Source of the DNA: Terramyces sp. JEL0728
Taxonomy: Eukaryota; Chytridiomycota; Chytridiomycetes; Rhizophydiales; Terramycetaceae
NCBI GenBank assembly: GCA_027603945.1
Contig: JADIIU010000056.1
Location: 18,146-82,145 of the forward strand
Direction of reading: 5' to 3'
DNA length: 64,000 nucleotides
In this document: positions 41,369 through 53,231 of the stretch, piece by piece
Position numbering within the stretch: the first letter of the stretch is position 1
Layout of the letters: every line of letters starts with the position of its first letter
Notes under the pieces: model-generated
Databases searched by the model: none
The model's input: only the letters and a program-made list of their open reading frames with translations
What the model was told of the DNA's origin: nothing
Position numbers and translations under genes: made by a program

Positions 41369-43092
41369 ATGAACGACCAAGTAGACTCTCTAGATACCCA
41401 AGAGAAACTAGAACAAATTACTGAAATCGCAACAGAGCTATCTTCGGTAGCCCAAGAACTCGACACCCTTTCGTCCTCTGCTGGCGAAATCCAACAAGCT
41501 GCAATCGAAGTTACTGAAATCGCAAAGGAATTATCTTTTGATTTTGATGATGAATCAGTTGAATTACAAAATGTTGCCCAGGAATTAAACCGCGTTGCAC
41601 AAGATAGCCTTGTAATTGGCGAAATCGTTGGTGAAATTAAACAAATTGTTGATGAATTAGATACAATTAAAGGTACATTTGATTTGATTTAGATGAGCAA
41701 ATTATTATTGAAGAAACTTATGTTCAAGCTACAAAGGAAATTGAAGCTCATGAACAACGCAAAGTCAAAGTAGTAGAAACTGTTCAAGAAACGCCAGTCG
41801 AGCCAGCTACTGAAGCAGTTGTAGCGGAACTAGTCGCTGAAACAGCAGTTGATCAAGCAGCTGAAGTCGTGAACGAAGAGCAACCAGTAGAAACCGTTGT
41901 AGAACCTGTCCAAGAATTGGTAACTGAAGAAACAGTAGCGGAACAAGTCACTGAAACTGTCCCAGAGCCAGCTGAACAGAAAGTAGAAATGCAAAAAGCA
42001 GTATTTGAAGAAGCCACTACCATTGAAATTGTTGAAAGCGAGCAACATATTGAAACTCGTGAACTTTATGTAACACAGGACGTAGCAGGGGAAGTTGAAC
42101 CGGTAGTCGCTGAATCGGCTGTGGAAGAAACTGTTTCTGAACAAGCAAATGAGGAACAGATAGCAATTACAGAACAAGAAACAGTTGTCATTGAATCTGT
42201 CCAAGCTGATGTTATTGACGAACTTATTCACGAACGCGTTACTGATGAATCTGTCCAAGATGATGTCATTGAAGAATCTGCCCAAGATGTTGTCAATGAT
42301 AAGGAAGTTGTAGAAGACATTCAAGATATAGTTGCTGACGAACACACTGAAGACAATGATGTTGATGAAACTCCTGTTGAAGAAACAGTTCAAGATATAG
42401 TTGCTGACGAAGCTGTCCAGGATGTTGTCAATGATAAGGAAGTTGTAGAAGACATTCAAGATATAGTTGCTGACGAACACACTGAAGACAATGATGTTGA
42501 TGAAACTCCTGTTGAAGAAACAGTTCAAGATGTTGTTGACGAAGAATCTGAAGACGTTCAAGGTATTGTCGTTGAAGAAGTATTGGTAGAAGATGTAGCT
42601 CAAGTCAATGTTGTCGAGAAAGTCCTTATTGAAGAAGTTGTTCAAGGCAATGTCGTTGACAAGACTGATAGTGAAGAAGCAACTCAAGAACATGTAGAGA
42701 TGACTGCTGAACAAACGGTCACAGAATCTGTTACCGAACAGGTAATCATTGAGGAATCGGTCATTGAAAAATCTGTAGTCAAAGACGATAAAGTTATAAC
42801 AGTAGAAGCAACCCAGGCTGGAGAAACTACCACTGAATCCAATATTAATGAAGCTAAAGCGGTAGATATCCAAAGTTTAGAATCTATTAACAACCAAGAA
42901 AAAGATGCTGAAACCGTTCGTGAAGTGGTAATCGAAACCGTTTACGAACAAGTACCAGAAATCACCAAACCGGAAGCTGCTGTATTGCTAAACACCTCAT
43001 CCACCTTAGATATTATAGACGACGAAACACATGCAGCTCCCGAAGTAAAACCTCAAGCAGCTCCATCCTATGGAAGATGCCTCATTCTCTAA
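41369..43092 (+). CDS. Acidic repetitive protein with a C-terminal CaaX-like box
   Basis: Spliced 567 residues from ATG 41369 (MNDQVDSLD). The N-terminal 100 residues look coiled-coil (EITELSS-type heptads); the remainder is Glu/Val/Asp/Thr-rich with degenerate ETVQE/EEVV/DVV motifs, including one exactly duplicated block. A 20-nt intron at 41673..41692 (gtacatttgatttgatttag). It ends SYGRCLIL: a CaaX-like box predicted to be geranylgeranylated, so it may be tethered to a membrane by its C-terminus. No family recognised; reminiscent of acidic scaffold proteins. Start could be an upstream in-frame Met. Confidence 0.7.
42286..42531 (+). repeat. Exact 111-nt internal duplication, period 135 nt
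   Basis: 42286..42396 and 42421..42531 are identical over 111 nt (37 codons, starting DVVNDKEVVEDIQ). The lack of silent differences implies a recent duplication or conversion. Confidence 0.9.
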
Positions 43093-43484
43093 ATTTTAAT
43101 AAATCATTCTGATCATTTGTTTGATATTGTGGGGTTAATATTAACACGTGACACAACGTAGGCAATACACTGGCATACTGTCTCAATGTCTCGAGTGTTG
43201 CTCTTTTATACGCTAATTCCCCGCTGCAAGTGTGATAAGTCTTTGATAATCTCCCTATCGCGAAATCACGCAATTTTCACCTCATACTAAGAAATGGAAA
43301 ATCCAACAGAAAAATGGAAATTAATAAATCTTACGAACTGGTAAAGGCAAATCGATCCAAGGATCGGATAGCGGGTAGGAATAGCATGCATTCGCAAAAA
43401 ACCACTAATTTTTCCCTCGGTTTCTTGTGTTCCTTTTTACCTCCAAATCGTTTGTGGCTGGAACTCAAGGCATCACACCCACAG
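43093..43484. other. Promoter region of ATP sulfurylase
   Basis: About 390 nt with a CACGTGAC box at 43145..43152, about 370 nt before the start codon; CACGTG is the core of Cbf1-type E-boxes at sulfur genes in yeast. It could equally belong to the 3' side of the upstream gene. No other gene seen. Confidence 0.35.
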
Positions 43485-43492
43485 TATAAATA
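43485..43492 (+). promoter_or_regulatory. TATA box of ATP sulfurylase
   Basis: TATAAATA, 33 nt before ATG 43518; it decides that the start is MSNQPHGG rather than the upstream in-frame Met at 43314. Confidence 0.55.
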
Positions 43493-43517
43493 TCACCAAC
43501 AACGATCAGCAACCAAA

Positions 43518-45182
43518 ATGTCTAATCAACCACACGGAGGCGAGCTAAAAGATTTGATTCAAAGAGATGCCCCAAGAAAGGAAGAGTACATTGCGCTGGC
43601 AGCTGAATTGCCATCATTAACCCTCAATGAAAGACAGTTGTGCGATTTAGAGCTGTTGTTGAATGGTGGGTTTTCTCCTCTCGAAGGTTTCATGAACCAA
43701 CAAGACTACGAAGGCGTCTTGTTCAACCTTAGACTTCAAAACGGCTTGCTATGGTCCATGCCAATCACTTTGGATGTCAGCCAACAACAAATTGATGAAT
43801 TGGAGCTAGCTGCCGGCAAGAAGATTACCTTGCGCAACCCACAAGATGACGAGCCATTGGCTATTTTGACTGTTCAAGATATCTACAAGCCAAACAAGTC
43901 GCTGGAAGCCGAAAAAGTATTTGGAAAGGATGATTCTGCCCACCCAGCTGTCAACTATCTGCACACTGTTGCCAAGGAATTCTACGTCGGTGGATCATTG
44001 GAAGCAATCAGCTTGCCTGCCCATTACGATTACACCGAATTTAGATTCACCCCAGTCGAACTCCGACAGAAATTCAACAAGCTTGACATGTCTAGAGTAG
44101 TCGCATTCCAAACTAGAAACCCAATGCACCGCGCTCATCGTGAACTCACAGTCAGAGCAGCTCGCGAAAACAAGTGCCATGTGTTGATCCATCCTGTAGT
44201 TGGAATGACTAAACCTGGCGACGTGGATCACTTTACTAGAGTTAGAGTGTACAAGACCATCCTTCAAAAATATCCTGAAGGTATGGCGATTTTATCTCTG
44301 CTGCCATTGGCAATGCGTATGGGTGGACCAAGAGAAGCTTTATGGCATTCCATCATCAGAAAGAACTTTGGATGCACACATTTTATTATCGGTAGAGATC
44401 ACGCTGGCCCAGGCAAAGATTCAAACGGAAAAGACTTTTATGGCCCTTATGACGCTCAAGACTTGGTCAACAAGTACGTGGACGAGCTTGAAATTACTGT
44501 AGTTCCATTCAAGATGGTTTCATATATCCCAGACACTGACGAATATGTTCCAGCTGACCAAGTTCCAGAAGGAGTACAAACCCTCAACATCTCTGGCACA
44601 GAATTGCGTAGAAGACTAAAGACTGGTGGCCATATTCCCGATTGGTTTACTTATCCTGAAGTACAAACAATTTTGCGATCTGTATATCCAGCCAGGACAA
44701 AGCAAGGATTTGCAGTGCTGTTTGTTGGACACTACTCTCAAGCTCTTACAACAGTTGCAAATGCGCTCGACTCTGTTTTAAGCCAAGGAGGCCAGCGTCC
44801 AACCACCTTGCTACTTCCAAATGAAAAACAGTCGTCTGCAACCGAACAAGATGTTTCTACCTTGTCGTTCATTGCTGGCGAAGTTTCAAAGAATGGCGGT
44901 GCTGTCATTGCTGCTCCATTGATTACTAAACAGTCTCAACAAGACCGATTCGTGGCAACCGTGTCAAAGAATGGAGGTGGTATTGTCTTGGTTCATGTTG
45001 CTACTCCTTTAGAATACGTCAAGGCTACTGATAGAGCAGGACACCACTCTAAAGGATCGAGCGATTTTGAGGCTCCATCCAAGCCAACTTTGGTTGTTGA
45101 CTTATCCACACAGTCGATTGGTCAAGTTGTACATGAAGTCGTCCTTGAGTTGGAAAAGGAAGGATACGTTGGTTCACGTTAA
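43518..45182 (+). CDS. MET3: ATP sulfurylase (sulfate adenylyltransferase), fungal type
   Basis: Makes adenosine 5'-phosphosulfate from ATP and sulfate, the first step of sulfate assimilation. 554 residues: N-terminus [29 protein letters not shown], active-site [18 protein letters not shown] and [12 protein letters not shown], followed by a C-terminal APS-kinase-like domain ([13 protein letters not shown]) whose P-loop is lost, as in fungal enzymes where it acts as an allosteric domain. No intron, unusual among long genes here. Stop TAA overlaps AATAAA. Start chosen from the TATA box and family N-terminus. Confidence 0.96.
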   Translation: MSNQPHGGELKDLIQRDAPRKEEYIALAAELPSLTLNERQLCDLELLLNGGFSPLEGFMNQQDYEGVLFNLRLQNGLLWSMPITLDVSQQQIDELELAAGKKITLRNPQDDEPLAILTVQDIYKPNKSLEAEKVFGKDDSAHPAVNYLHTVAKEFYVGGSLEAISLPAHYDYTEFRFTPVELRQKFNKLDMSRVVAFQTRNPMHRAHRELTVRAARENKCHVLIHPVVGMTKPGDVDHFTRVRVYKTILQKYPEGMAILSLLPLAMRMGGPREALWHSIIRKNFGCTHFIIGRDHAGPGKDSNGKDFYGPYDAQDLVNKYVDELEITVVPFKMVSYIPDTDEYVPADQVPEGVQTLNISGTELRRRLKTGGHIPDWFTYPEVQTILRSVYPARTKQGFAVLFVGHYSQALTTVANALDSVLSQGGQRPTTLLLPNEKQSSATEQDVSTLSFIAGEVSKNGGAVIAAPLITKQSQQDRFVATVSKNGGGIVLVHVATPLEYVKATDRAGHHSKGSSDFEAPSKPTLVVDLSTQSIGQVVHEVVLELEKEGYVGSR

Positions 45183-45239
45183 TAAATTGTTATTTATAGT
45201 CAATTTCAAGTGTGCTTTAGCTTCTGCAATAAGGTCCAT

Positions 45240-46573
45240 CTATTTTTTTATTTTTAAAGAAATGGAAAAGAGGAAGGCAGATACTAATAGTACAGCCAAA
45301 CAAATTCCCCACATGTAGAAATACCCGTAGAATTCATACACAAATCCACCAACCGTATTTCCAATAATCCCCCCAGCGTTGTTGGAAAGAGAGCAAAATA
45401 TTCCAATAAACGTCTGGACATACTGTGGATGAGCTAACTGCTGCGTTAGTTCAATACCAGCAGCCCATTGGAAAGCAAATGAAGCACCATGTGTAACCTC
45501 AATCAACAAAATCAAATAGTTGCCTCCTAATATTAGCACGGATTACCTTTTTCCATTAAATCTCCTAGAATATTTGGCAAGTACATGTAGATGAACATTC
45601 TGGCAATCAAACACGCATGAGAAATGAGAATCATCCTTCCTTTACCAACTTTTTTAATCAAATAATCTACAATAAGAATGAAATTACCTGAGTAATAGAA
45701 TACTGGCAATTCCATCACCACTGAGAATGGCGTTGTCGATCCTAGTAAGGTCGGAGACGCTTTCCAGACAATTGACAAGTAAATGAATAAATAGGCACCA
45801 ATAATTGCAAACACAAAGCCTAATAATGAAATTGTAACAAAGAATAATGCGGTTTTAGGTGCAAATACAGATGAAAGCAAGGCTGGGGTTGGTTCTCGTT
45901 GCAACAGTGCAGTTTCTTCATTGGCTGTATCCCCAGCAGTGGTAATGGATTGATCTGTATTTCCAATACTTTGTTCTTCATCCTGCGATCCAGAAGATTC
46001 TTGTTCAGTAATATCTTCTGGCTGTTCTGGCAAGCAGCAAATAATCGAAACTTGAATCACATTAAAGAATATAAATAAATAAATAGGTATCCAGTAATTT
46101 TGAGTTGCATCAATCAAATATCCGGTTAATAATGAAGATAGTCCCCATGATATCGAAGCATACAGTCTTTGCTGACCATATTTATCCTTGTCCTTTCCAA
46201 GTACTGTGAGTGTAAGAGCGTCCTGGATAGTTCCGCATGAAGATAATGAAATAGCAGAGAGCACTATAATCGCAGTTAGCATGTAGATTCTCATTGGCGA
46301 ATCTTGCGGAACAAACAAGTGGAGGGACCAGAATACAGTCCCGATTATCGTACAAATCAACAGCAGGCGCTTCATTGTCAACCATTTAATTGTGTCCCCA
46401 AGGTACATTACACATGGAATTGCAATCAATGATACCAGAGGAGTTATTGAAGTGATTGTCCCCACCTGATCTTTGGATAACTGAAAATACTGAAAGTAAA
46501 AGTATGAAGTATACAGATAGGTGTTTGCACTAGCTGCTGCCCCAAAGAAATTTAGCGCTTTGAGTATGAGCAT
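45240..46573 (-). CDS. MFS transporter of the MFSD6-like type
   Basis: Spliced 430 residues, 12 predicted helices. ATG 46573 begins MLILKALNFFGAAASANTYLY. Features typical of the MFS_1_like/MFSD6 group: YGQQRLYASISWGLSS, VVMELPVFYYSDYLIKK, and HGASFAFQWAAGIELTQQL near the end. A long acidic cytosolic loop (TEQESSGSQDEEQS) separates the halves. Introns: 45667..45687 (21 nt, stop-free, so it hides inside FYYS/DYLI) and 45527..45546 (20 nt, gtaatccgtgctaatattag). Substrate unknown. Confidence 0.78.
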
Positions 46574-46754
46574 TTTCAAACTTTTTTTTTCACAACTTTG
46601 CTGAAACAAATGAGACTTGTTTGGCAGCCTCGACAGGAATTATAGCAATGTTATCTCATATTCTACGCCAGTTTAATTAATGGGAGATCTTGTGAGTAGC
46701 AAATCATAAGCCACATGCAATTTAAATTCTATCCGTCCGATTAATTTTTCAATA

Positions 46755-47834
46755 ATGAAGAGATTTGGAACGCTGGCTACTGCATTACCATCCAGGGAGC
46801 TGATCAAGCATGCTATATCCCTGCAAAAACCAAGAAATAACTGGACCTTTGAAGAGATTGAAACCATTTACAACTCCCCTTTGATGGAACTATCGCACCA
46901 GGCAGCCATTCAACATCGTAGATTCCACGACCCTTCCGTTATTCAACAGTGCACTTTATACAATATCAAATCAGGAGGATGTACCGAAGATTGTTCCTAC
47001 TGCGCTCAATCGTCAAAGTACAAGACCGGGCTAAAACCATCAAAGTTGGCTCAAGTGCCTGATGTGGTTGAAGCAGCTAGAATAGCCAAACAAAACGGGA
47101 GCACCAGATTCTGTATGGGTGCTGCATGGAGAGACATGAAAGGAAGAAAAACCAATTTGAAGCAAATCAAGGAGATGGTTAACGAAATTCGCAGCATGGA
47201 TATGGAAGTCTGTGTCACTTTGGGAATGCTTTCAAAAGAACAAATCGAGGAATTAAAAGAATCTGGACTAACAGCGTATAATCACAACATTGATACCTCG
47301 CCAGAACACTATCCTTCAATCATTACCACTAGGTCATTTAGCGAACGCTTAGATACTATTGCTAACGTTCAATCAAGCGGAGTAAAGGTGTGTACCGGTG
47401 GAATCCTGGGTCTAGGAGAAACACCAAAGGATCATGTTTCGTTCCTAAGAACACTTTCCAACTTGAGTGAACACCCAGAATCGCTACCAATCAACACGCT
47501 AGTCCCAATCAAAGGTACTCCGCTTGGCAAACAAAAACCGCTTCCTTTCTCAAATCTGTTACGCACAATTGCAACCGCAAGAATCATTATGCCAAAATCA
47601 ATAATTAGATTAGCAGCTGGCCGAACTGAATTAAGCGAAGAAAAACAAATCTTGTGCTTCAATGCTGGCGCCAATGCTATTTTCACTGGTGAAAAGATGT
47701 TGACTACTGACGCAGTTGGATGGGACGTTGATGCCGAGATGTTCAAGACTTGGGGATTAAGACAAATGAAGTCGTTTGAAAACGTTGAATTGAAGGAGGA
47801 TGAAGCTGCAGGTGAACAGACTGTTTCATTGTGA
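46755..47834 (+). CDS. BIO2: Biotin synthase
   Basis: Radical SAM enzyme converting dethiobiotin to biotin, in mitochondria. 359 residues, intronless: short Arg-containing presequence, CTEDCSYCAQSS cluster motif (CxxxCxxC), FCMGAAWRD, YNHNIDTSPE, VCTGGILGLGE, and RLAAGR with the Arg and Cys ligands of the second cluster. Full length for the family. Start ATG 46755. Confidence 0.96.
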   Translation: MKRFGTLATALPSRELIKHAISLQKPRNNWTFEEIETIYNSPLMELSHQAAIQHRRFHDPSVIQQCTLYNIKSGGCTEDCSYCAQSSKYKTGLKPSKLAQVPDVVEAARIAKQNGSTRFCMGAAWRDMKGRKTNLKQIKEMVNEIRSMDMEVCVTLGMLSKEQIEELKESGLTAYNHNIDTSPEHYPSIITTRSFSERLDTIANVQSSGVKVCTGGILGLGETPKDHVSFLRTLSNLSEHPESLPINTLVPIKGTPLGKQKPLPFSNLLRTIATARIIMPKSIIRLAAGRTELSEEKQILCFNAGANAIFTGEKMLTTDAVGWDVDAEMFKTWGLRQMKSFENVELKEDEAAGEQTVSL

Positions 47835-48030
47835 TTAATAAACATTATTCTTCTTTTGATATTACATTTACCTTGGAACTGGTTGCCATCATTAGGGTTA
47901 ATTGAGTTTGACGGCGGACATGTCATTTGATGAGACTTGCATGAAAAGCTCAAGTTGGCAAAGTCCCTCAACTCAGTCACTAAGAATAAATACAATATAG
48001 CTCTAGTTTATCAATACCAAACGATTCCAC

Positions 48031-48982
48031 CTACTCGTCACTGGACGAGGTCCTTTTCACCTTTGAATCGGTCTTACTTTGAATAGTATTCCTTTTTCCA
48101 CTAAAATCAGCAAGAATTACTTTGAACTGACACTATAGTCTTGCAACATCTGTTGAGGGGCATTGAAACTGCCATGGACAAAGATGTACGTTGCGAAAAT
48201 AGCGCTTGAGAGGCCAATGCCATTGCCAGAGAGATAGATATTATTGGCAACGAAATTGTTTTTGATAACCAAAATATACCCGATGCAAGCGTAGATTTTG
48301 AATCCAGCCATAATGATATAATCGCAAGCAGCGTATTTCATTGCAAGTTCGTTCACCAATGCCCAACCAGGGATATTCAATTTCGTAGCGATACTATAAA
48401 TGAATACGCAAGATGCTGGAATCATTATCGCAGCTTCAAAGAAAGCAGCCACGATAGTAATAATCGATTGGGGCTACATTAGAGAGAATTACTCTTGCCC
48501 ATGGACTTGCTAGCTGGGTTGCATAAGTGCCATTGATGATACCAACATTCAGAATCACACCTACAACGATATTGACCAATTTGAGGAGAATTCCAAACAC
48601 GCAGGCTCCGAGAAATCCTTTATAAGTAAGCGTTTCTTTCTATATTAAACCGGAATACTTTTGCGACGACAGGCAGCCGAAGGATGATCAGGTAGAATAA
48701 AATCATGTGTACCAAATGATAGCACATTCCCGACAAGAATTGATAGACAGCGTAGGTTGATGGCGGTAAATTATACGGCGATACTGTGTAATCCTGCATA
48801 ATAATCTGAAACAGCAGCAAAAAGAAATTCAACACCACACATATCCATCCAATTATAGTGAATTGAGAAACAATTTTGATATTGTTAAGCAGTATATGCA
48901 CCGATTGAAAGTTCTTTTGTAGTGCGGCTCCAAAACAGATTACCACTGGAACGAGGTAAGAGGAAATCAATCTGTCGCTCAT
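48031..48982 (-). CDS. Orphan seven-transmembrane protein (paralogue A)
   Basis: Spliced 297 residues, seven hydrophobic helices with a short N-terminus MSDRLISSYLVPVVICFG (no signal peptide) and a hydrophilic C-tail (NGKRNTIQSKTDSKVKR). Paralogues at 58958, 60056 and 61118 share KNFQSVHILL, FTIIGWICV, SPYN, F-Y-H-x-V-H, the AxxDYIIMAGxKI helix and FVHGSF. Introns 48640..48658 (19), 48474..48492 (19) and 48101..48120 (20); the last joins the hydrophilic tail, otherwise lost to a stop. Layout suggests a receptor- or TMEM-like membrane protein, but no family was recognised. Confidence 0.72.
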
Positions 48983-49380
48983 TTTTGGAAACTGTTTTAG
49001 AACGCGTCGGAAAATGACCTCATAATTTCATTTTAGATACGCAATGTCCAAATTGGTAACTTGAGATGATAATAGTTCAAGAATTTTAGGCAGAAACTAC
49101 TTTCTCAATAGATTGAGCCAAGGACGGCACTGCATTTTGGTAGTAGTTTACGCGTCATATTATACTCCGCTTCAAACCGGAGTAGCATAATTGTTTCTGC
49201 AATGCGAGTATCAGTGGCATATTCCATCTCTGCCGAAATTGTTATTGCCTGGAATCAGGATATTTTGCATCTGCTGAGAATATAACCAATTCTGCTATCA
49301 CGCTCAACTTTATAATATCTGACAGAGATTTTCCCGTTCCAGTCATGGTTCGCCTCAACAACCACGAGAATTCCAATTAC
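48983..49380. other. Spacer, no gene seen
   Basis: Between the divergent seven-TM and Rab7 genes; nothing recognised apart from the repeat listed next. Confidence 0.4.
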
Positions 49381-49449
49381 TCCTCAATTGAACTTGACCC
49401 ACCATCTCTCCAGTTATTCCTCAATTGAAACTTGACCCTCCATCTCTCC
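49381..49449 (+). repeat. Imperfect tandem repeat of about 31 nt upstream of Rab7
   Basis: Two copies, 49381..49411 and 49418..49449, of TCCTCAATTGAACTTGACCC-like sequence ending CCATCTCTCC, separated by 6 nt, 63 nt before the Rab7 ATG. Possibly a duplicated regulatory site. Confidence 0.7.
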
Positions 49450-49511
49450 ACTATCAATTCAAGCATTTTTCAGTGATTTCAAAATCGTGACTCGAAAGTT
49501 TGCGAAAAAAC

Positions 49512-50243
49512 ATGGCAAATCCAAACAAAAAAGTACTACTGAAAGGTAAGAGAAATTTAAACCCAGCAATTATATTAGGAGACAGCGGGTATTTATAGCG
49601 TAATTTAGGGTTGGAAAAACATCTTTAATGAATCAATACGTAAACAAGAAATTCACTGGCCAATACAAGGCAACAATTGGAGCAGATTTCTTGACAAAAG
49701 AAGTCCAAATTGATGACCGGACAGTCACTATGCAGATATGGTTTGTTTTGCTAATAGCAGGGATACTGCTGGCCAAGAACGTTTTCAAAGTTTGGGAGTT
49801 GCGTTTTACAGAGGAGCAGATTGTTGCGCGCTCGTTTACGATGTAAATCATGTAAAAAGTTTCGAAGCTTTGGATGGATGGAGAGATGAATTTTTGCTAC
49901 AAGCTTCACCCAAAGATCCAGACAACTTTCCGTTTATTTTACTAGGCAACAAAGTAGATATGGAAGAAAGCAAAAGACAGGTACTATTGCTTAATCAAGG
50001 TTACTCAAAAACGAGCAATGACTTGGGCACAACAAAAGGGAGGGATTCCGTATTTCGAAACGTCTGCAAAGGACGCAATCAATGTCGAACAAGCGTTCTA
50101 CAGCCTCACCAAAAATGCAATTAAACAAGAAGCGCAGGTAGAGTTATACAGGTATGCTTATATTTGACTTTAGTGATTTTCCCGATCCAATTCGAATTGA
50201 TGGCGAAGCTACAAATACCAATATAAAAGGATGCGAGTGTTAA
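49512..50243 (+). CDS. YPT7: Rab7 small GTPase
   Basis: Spliced 209 residues. [21 protein letters not shown] then KTSL (P-loop), effector [41 protein letters not shown] and a C-terminal CEC prenylation motif. Directs late endosome/vacuole fusion. Five introns: 49546..49566 (21), 49589..49608 (20), 49741..49760 (20), 49981..49999 (19) and 50152..50173 (22). The second exon is only 22 nt. The splice sites sit within invariant motifs, so this gene is a reliable calibration of the intron rules. Confidence 0.96.
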
Positions 50244-50323
50244 TAAGCGGTGGGTTGTAAATCAATAAAGCCTTTAATCTGTTAATTATCACGGATGAGG
50301 ATAACTAGTGAGGAACGTATTTA

Positions 50324-52954
50324 TTAAGCCCATAATGAAGAATCGAATGCAGAAAATTCGACAATCTCGTCAACATTGTTACCTCCAGTTTCATAACTAA
50401 CTTTGATTCTTAAACGGATTTGTTGACGAGTGGAGTTTTCAATTTTCAACAACTGGTAAGCTGGCTCACTCGGGGTTACAGTTGAATTTGAGCTTTGTTG
50501 CATCATTAGTTTGAAATTCTTAGGAACGGCTACCTGGAATAGCAAGTTATTGATTGTGGTAGTTGCAGAGAAATTTGCTTTGACTTGGGTAACAGTAGGC
50601 GATTCCTTGTTTGGTAATAGAGTAACCAAGAGCCCATTCTTTTCATAACATTTCAATGGCTGGTAAGAAACCGGAGTAGGCGCTGGGGTAGGTGTAGAGC
50701 CAAATAAATCACCAAGGAGATCAACCGCGTTAGAGTTTGCTCTCACTGGACTAACAGTTGTAGCTGCAGGCACTAGTCCACCCAACAAGTCCATAATATC
50801 CTGAAATTAGCAATATTTACGTCTGGTTTTGGGGCAGAGGTAACCCCAGGATTGATAGCCAGCCCTTCCAGGTCTCCAAGTAGATTCACACCAGTATCTT
50901 TCTTTACTGGAGCAGCTTCTACAATCAGCTAATATTACCTTGAACAGCCGCGCCAGTTCCTTTTAGGCTTTCTTCTTTAACGGCACTTTCTAAAACAGGC
51001 ATATGTTCAAGTACAGCTTGTCTGGTCCCTAAATCCAGTTGATAGATTTCATCATATTCCACGGCTCTTTGTTGTATTTCAACATCGATATTAGTTTTGC
51101 TGGATTGAATGTAGTCCCTAATAGATCTAGGATTAGATTAGATTACTGAATGACAGAGTGGGTCTTGAACCTAACCGATAGCTTGATTAAACTTGTAATT
51201 CCATATTCTCTGACAAAACTAGTAGCATATGGACCTCTTAAAATGGCAATGATTTTGTCCACTATTTCTTGTTCAGTAGGTATAATCTCTTGTTGATCAT
51301 CCGCATCTTCATCGTGGCCAAAAGTATTGCCGGTTCCTTCTTTTGTCAAGATGTCCCCATATTCTCCTAAACACCAGAATGTCGCCTGCAACAACCCTTC
51401 TTGTAATAGAGTAGTATCTTGCAGAGGCTTGATTAGCAAGTATAGCTTCGCAACCGCATATTGGTGAACTTGATGATCGCCAGTAGTGACTAGTTTGACA
51501 AAATGGTTGATGACAGATTGATCCACATATGCTCCGACAACTCGAAGCACTCTGATTATTGTGTCAATTTCCCATCTCTTGTTTGGTCTATATCTTCCAG
51601 CATATTCACAAATTCTTGATGAAACTGATGATTTTTGATCTGCTTCCGTAACTTCCAAGTAAGACAGCAACTCTCTTGTTAATATTCGGATATTGGCAGG
51701 TGTGATCAAATAAAACGACAGATCCAATGCTCTTCTTCTGATTGAGACATCAGGGTCTTTTAAGCAGTCTAGGACAGTTGAACGATGCCTTTGTAATGCC
51801 GTAACGTCAGTAGATTGTGCAGTTTGAGAAGTCTTGGTCAAAGTCGTCAACGCTACATACCTACAATCAAAAATTAGATACTTTATGTTGTTGTCCTTAT
51901 TTTGCAAGAACCTTCCCAAGATGTTGATTGCCAATACTCTTAGTGACGAATCACTTTCAATATTCATAATTGTCAGAACGGTTTCGTACAAAATTGCATT
52001 GCCTACATTCTTGGAAGCTTCTGTGGTCGTAGCCACTTGAGCAAGCACATCATTCATGGCTTCACTAGCCTGCTGATTTCCTTTACCTAATACGCGCAGC
52101 AATCTCAATATTTTGACTTGAAGGAATGGATCTGTTATTCCATTGACATCATGTTCTGGCGAAGATCCGCCGGCAACTAGCGTTTTCAAATGTCTTGCCA
52201 ATACCGGGACTGATGGTCTGATAACTTTAGTGATATCTTCATGATCGGCACACATTTGCTCCAAAAGAGTAACTCCAGTCAACAAAACACCGTGGTTTCT
52301 CTCGTTCAACAGGGTTTGAGCTCGTTCAACAAAATGCTCTGCCAAATCCGGCACTTTGCGCACAATCCTGAGGGCTGTCAAACACGCCTTTTTCCTAATG
52401 TATGAATTCGAACTCCCCAATAGCCTTTCAACTTCTCCAGACAAATCTCTTGACATTTCCGGAGATGCGATATTTCCCAAAGTACACAACGCTAAACCTA
52501 CAATATACATGTTTTGGTTATTCATATCACTGTGATTAACACAAAAGGTACTTTTTCAGGCAATTGGTAACTAGAGTCAGTGTAGCTTGATTTTCATCCA
52601 AAAGTAGCATAGTTCCCAAGTACGCCAATCGCTTGTCAGTGAATTTTGGAGAGGCGGCTTCAATTAATACGAATTACCTAAGCATTAGAATCAAATCATA
52701 CCTAACTTGAGACATTCAATTTGTCCAAAATGCGCAGGATACCCAAGCATATGAATGTAAAGTAACTTTTCAATATTAATATATCTAGTCAGATTATTTT
52801 CCTCCTTGAACGCAGTTCTAATATTTGCTGATTCCTTTTGAATCACTGCTCTTTCATCTGCTGCAGTCTTACAGAGTCTAATCGATTTAATCAGATCCTT
52901 GAGTGTTGTTTGCCCGATAACGGGAATCATTTTGGTCAAATTATTGAAATCCAT
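50324..52954 (-). CDS. APL4: AP-1 complex subunit gamma (gamma-adaptin)
   Basis: Large subunit of the AP-1 clathrin adaptor (trans-Golgi/endosome). Spliced 827 residues: trunk starting [101 protein letters not shown], a hinge with two DLLG motifs, and a C-terminal ear ([13 protein letters not shown]). Introns: 52658..52701 (44 nt, two units), 52530..52551 (22), 51861..51881 (21, stop-free), 51127..51146 (20), 50919..50938 (20) and 50801..50820 (20). Start ATG 52954. An overlapping upstream ORF to 53150 is not supported. Confidence 0.95.
52658..52701 (-). other. Head-to-tail pair of mini-introns in gamma-adaptin
   Basis: Minus-strand units 52701-52678 (24 nt, CTAAT near the end) and 52677-52658 (20 nt, gtaattcgtattaattgaag) abut at AG|GTA. 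Removing all 44 nt joins TTA G to CC GCC, giving [15 protein letters not shown], as in gamma-adaptins. Confidence 0.78.
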
Positions 52955-53231
52955 CGAGATGGGTTTGTGATTTGGAAAATCTTGCGAGCAAAAAGTAGAA
53001 TGAAACGCTGATTTTCAATGACAAACCACTACGCCTAGTTGCACCAGAAATAAGATGGATTATTCGGTAGTGAGATTCATTTCCCCCAGTTAATTCCAGC
53101 GTAGATTCAGCAACTGAACCCAAAAGTTGGACACGCTCATCATAATTCATGAATGGACAAGCTCAAACTACAAAATGGTTTATTGGTAAACTTGCGATAT
53201 AGAGGATGTCAAGCTTTGAATGGTATTTCTT

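Noticed and set aside
41830..42873. 347-codon open frame on the minus strand rich in Phe, Asn and Leu
   Set aside because: It is the mirror of the Glu/Val repeat gene on the plus strand; the composition follows from reversed GAA/GTT-type codons.
52941..53150. Minus-strand ORF beginning MNYDERVQLLG
   Set aside because: It overlaps the start of gamma-adaptin, has no family resemblance, and its second half is low-complexity Phe/Leu/Ser.
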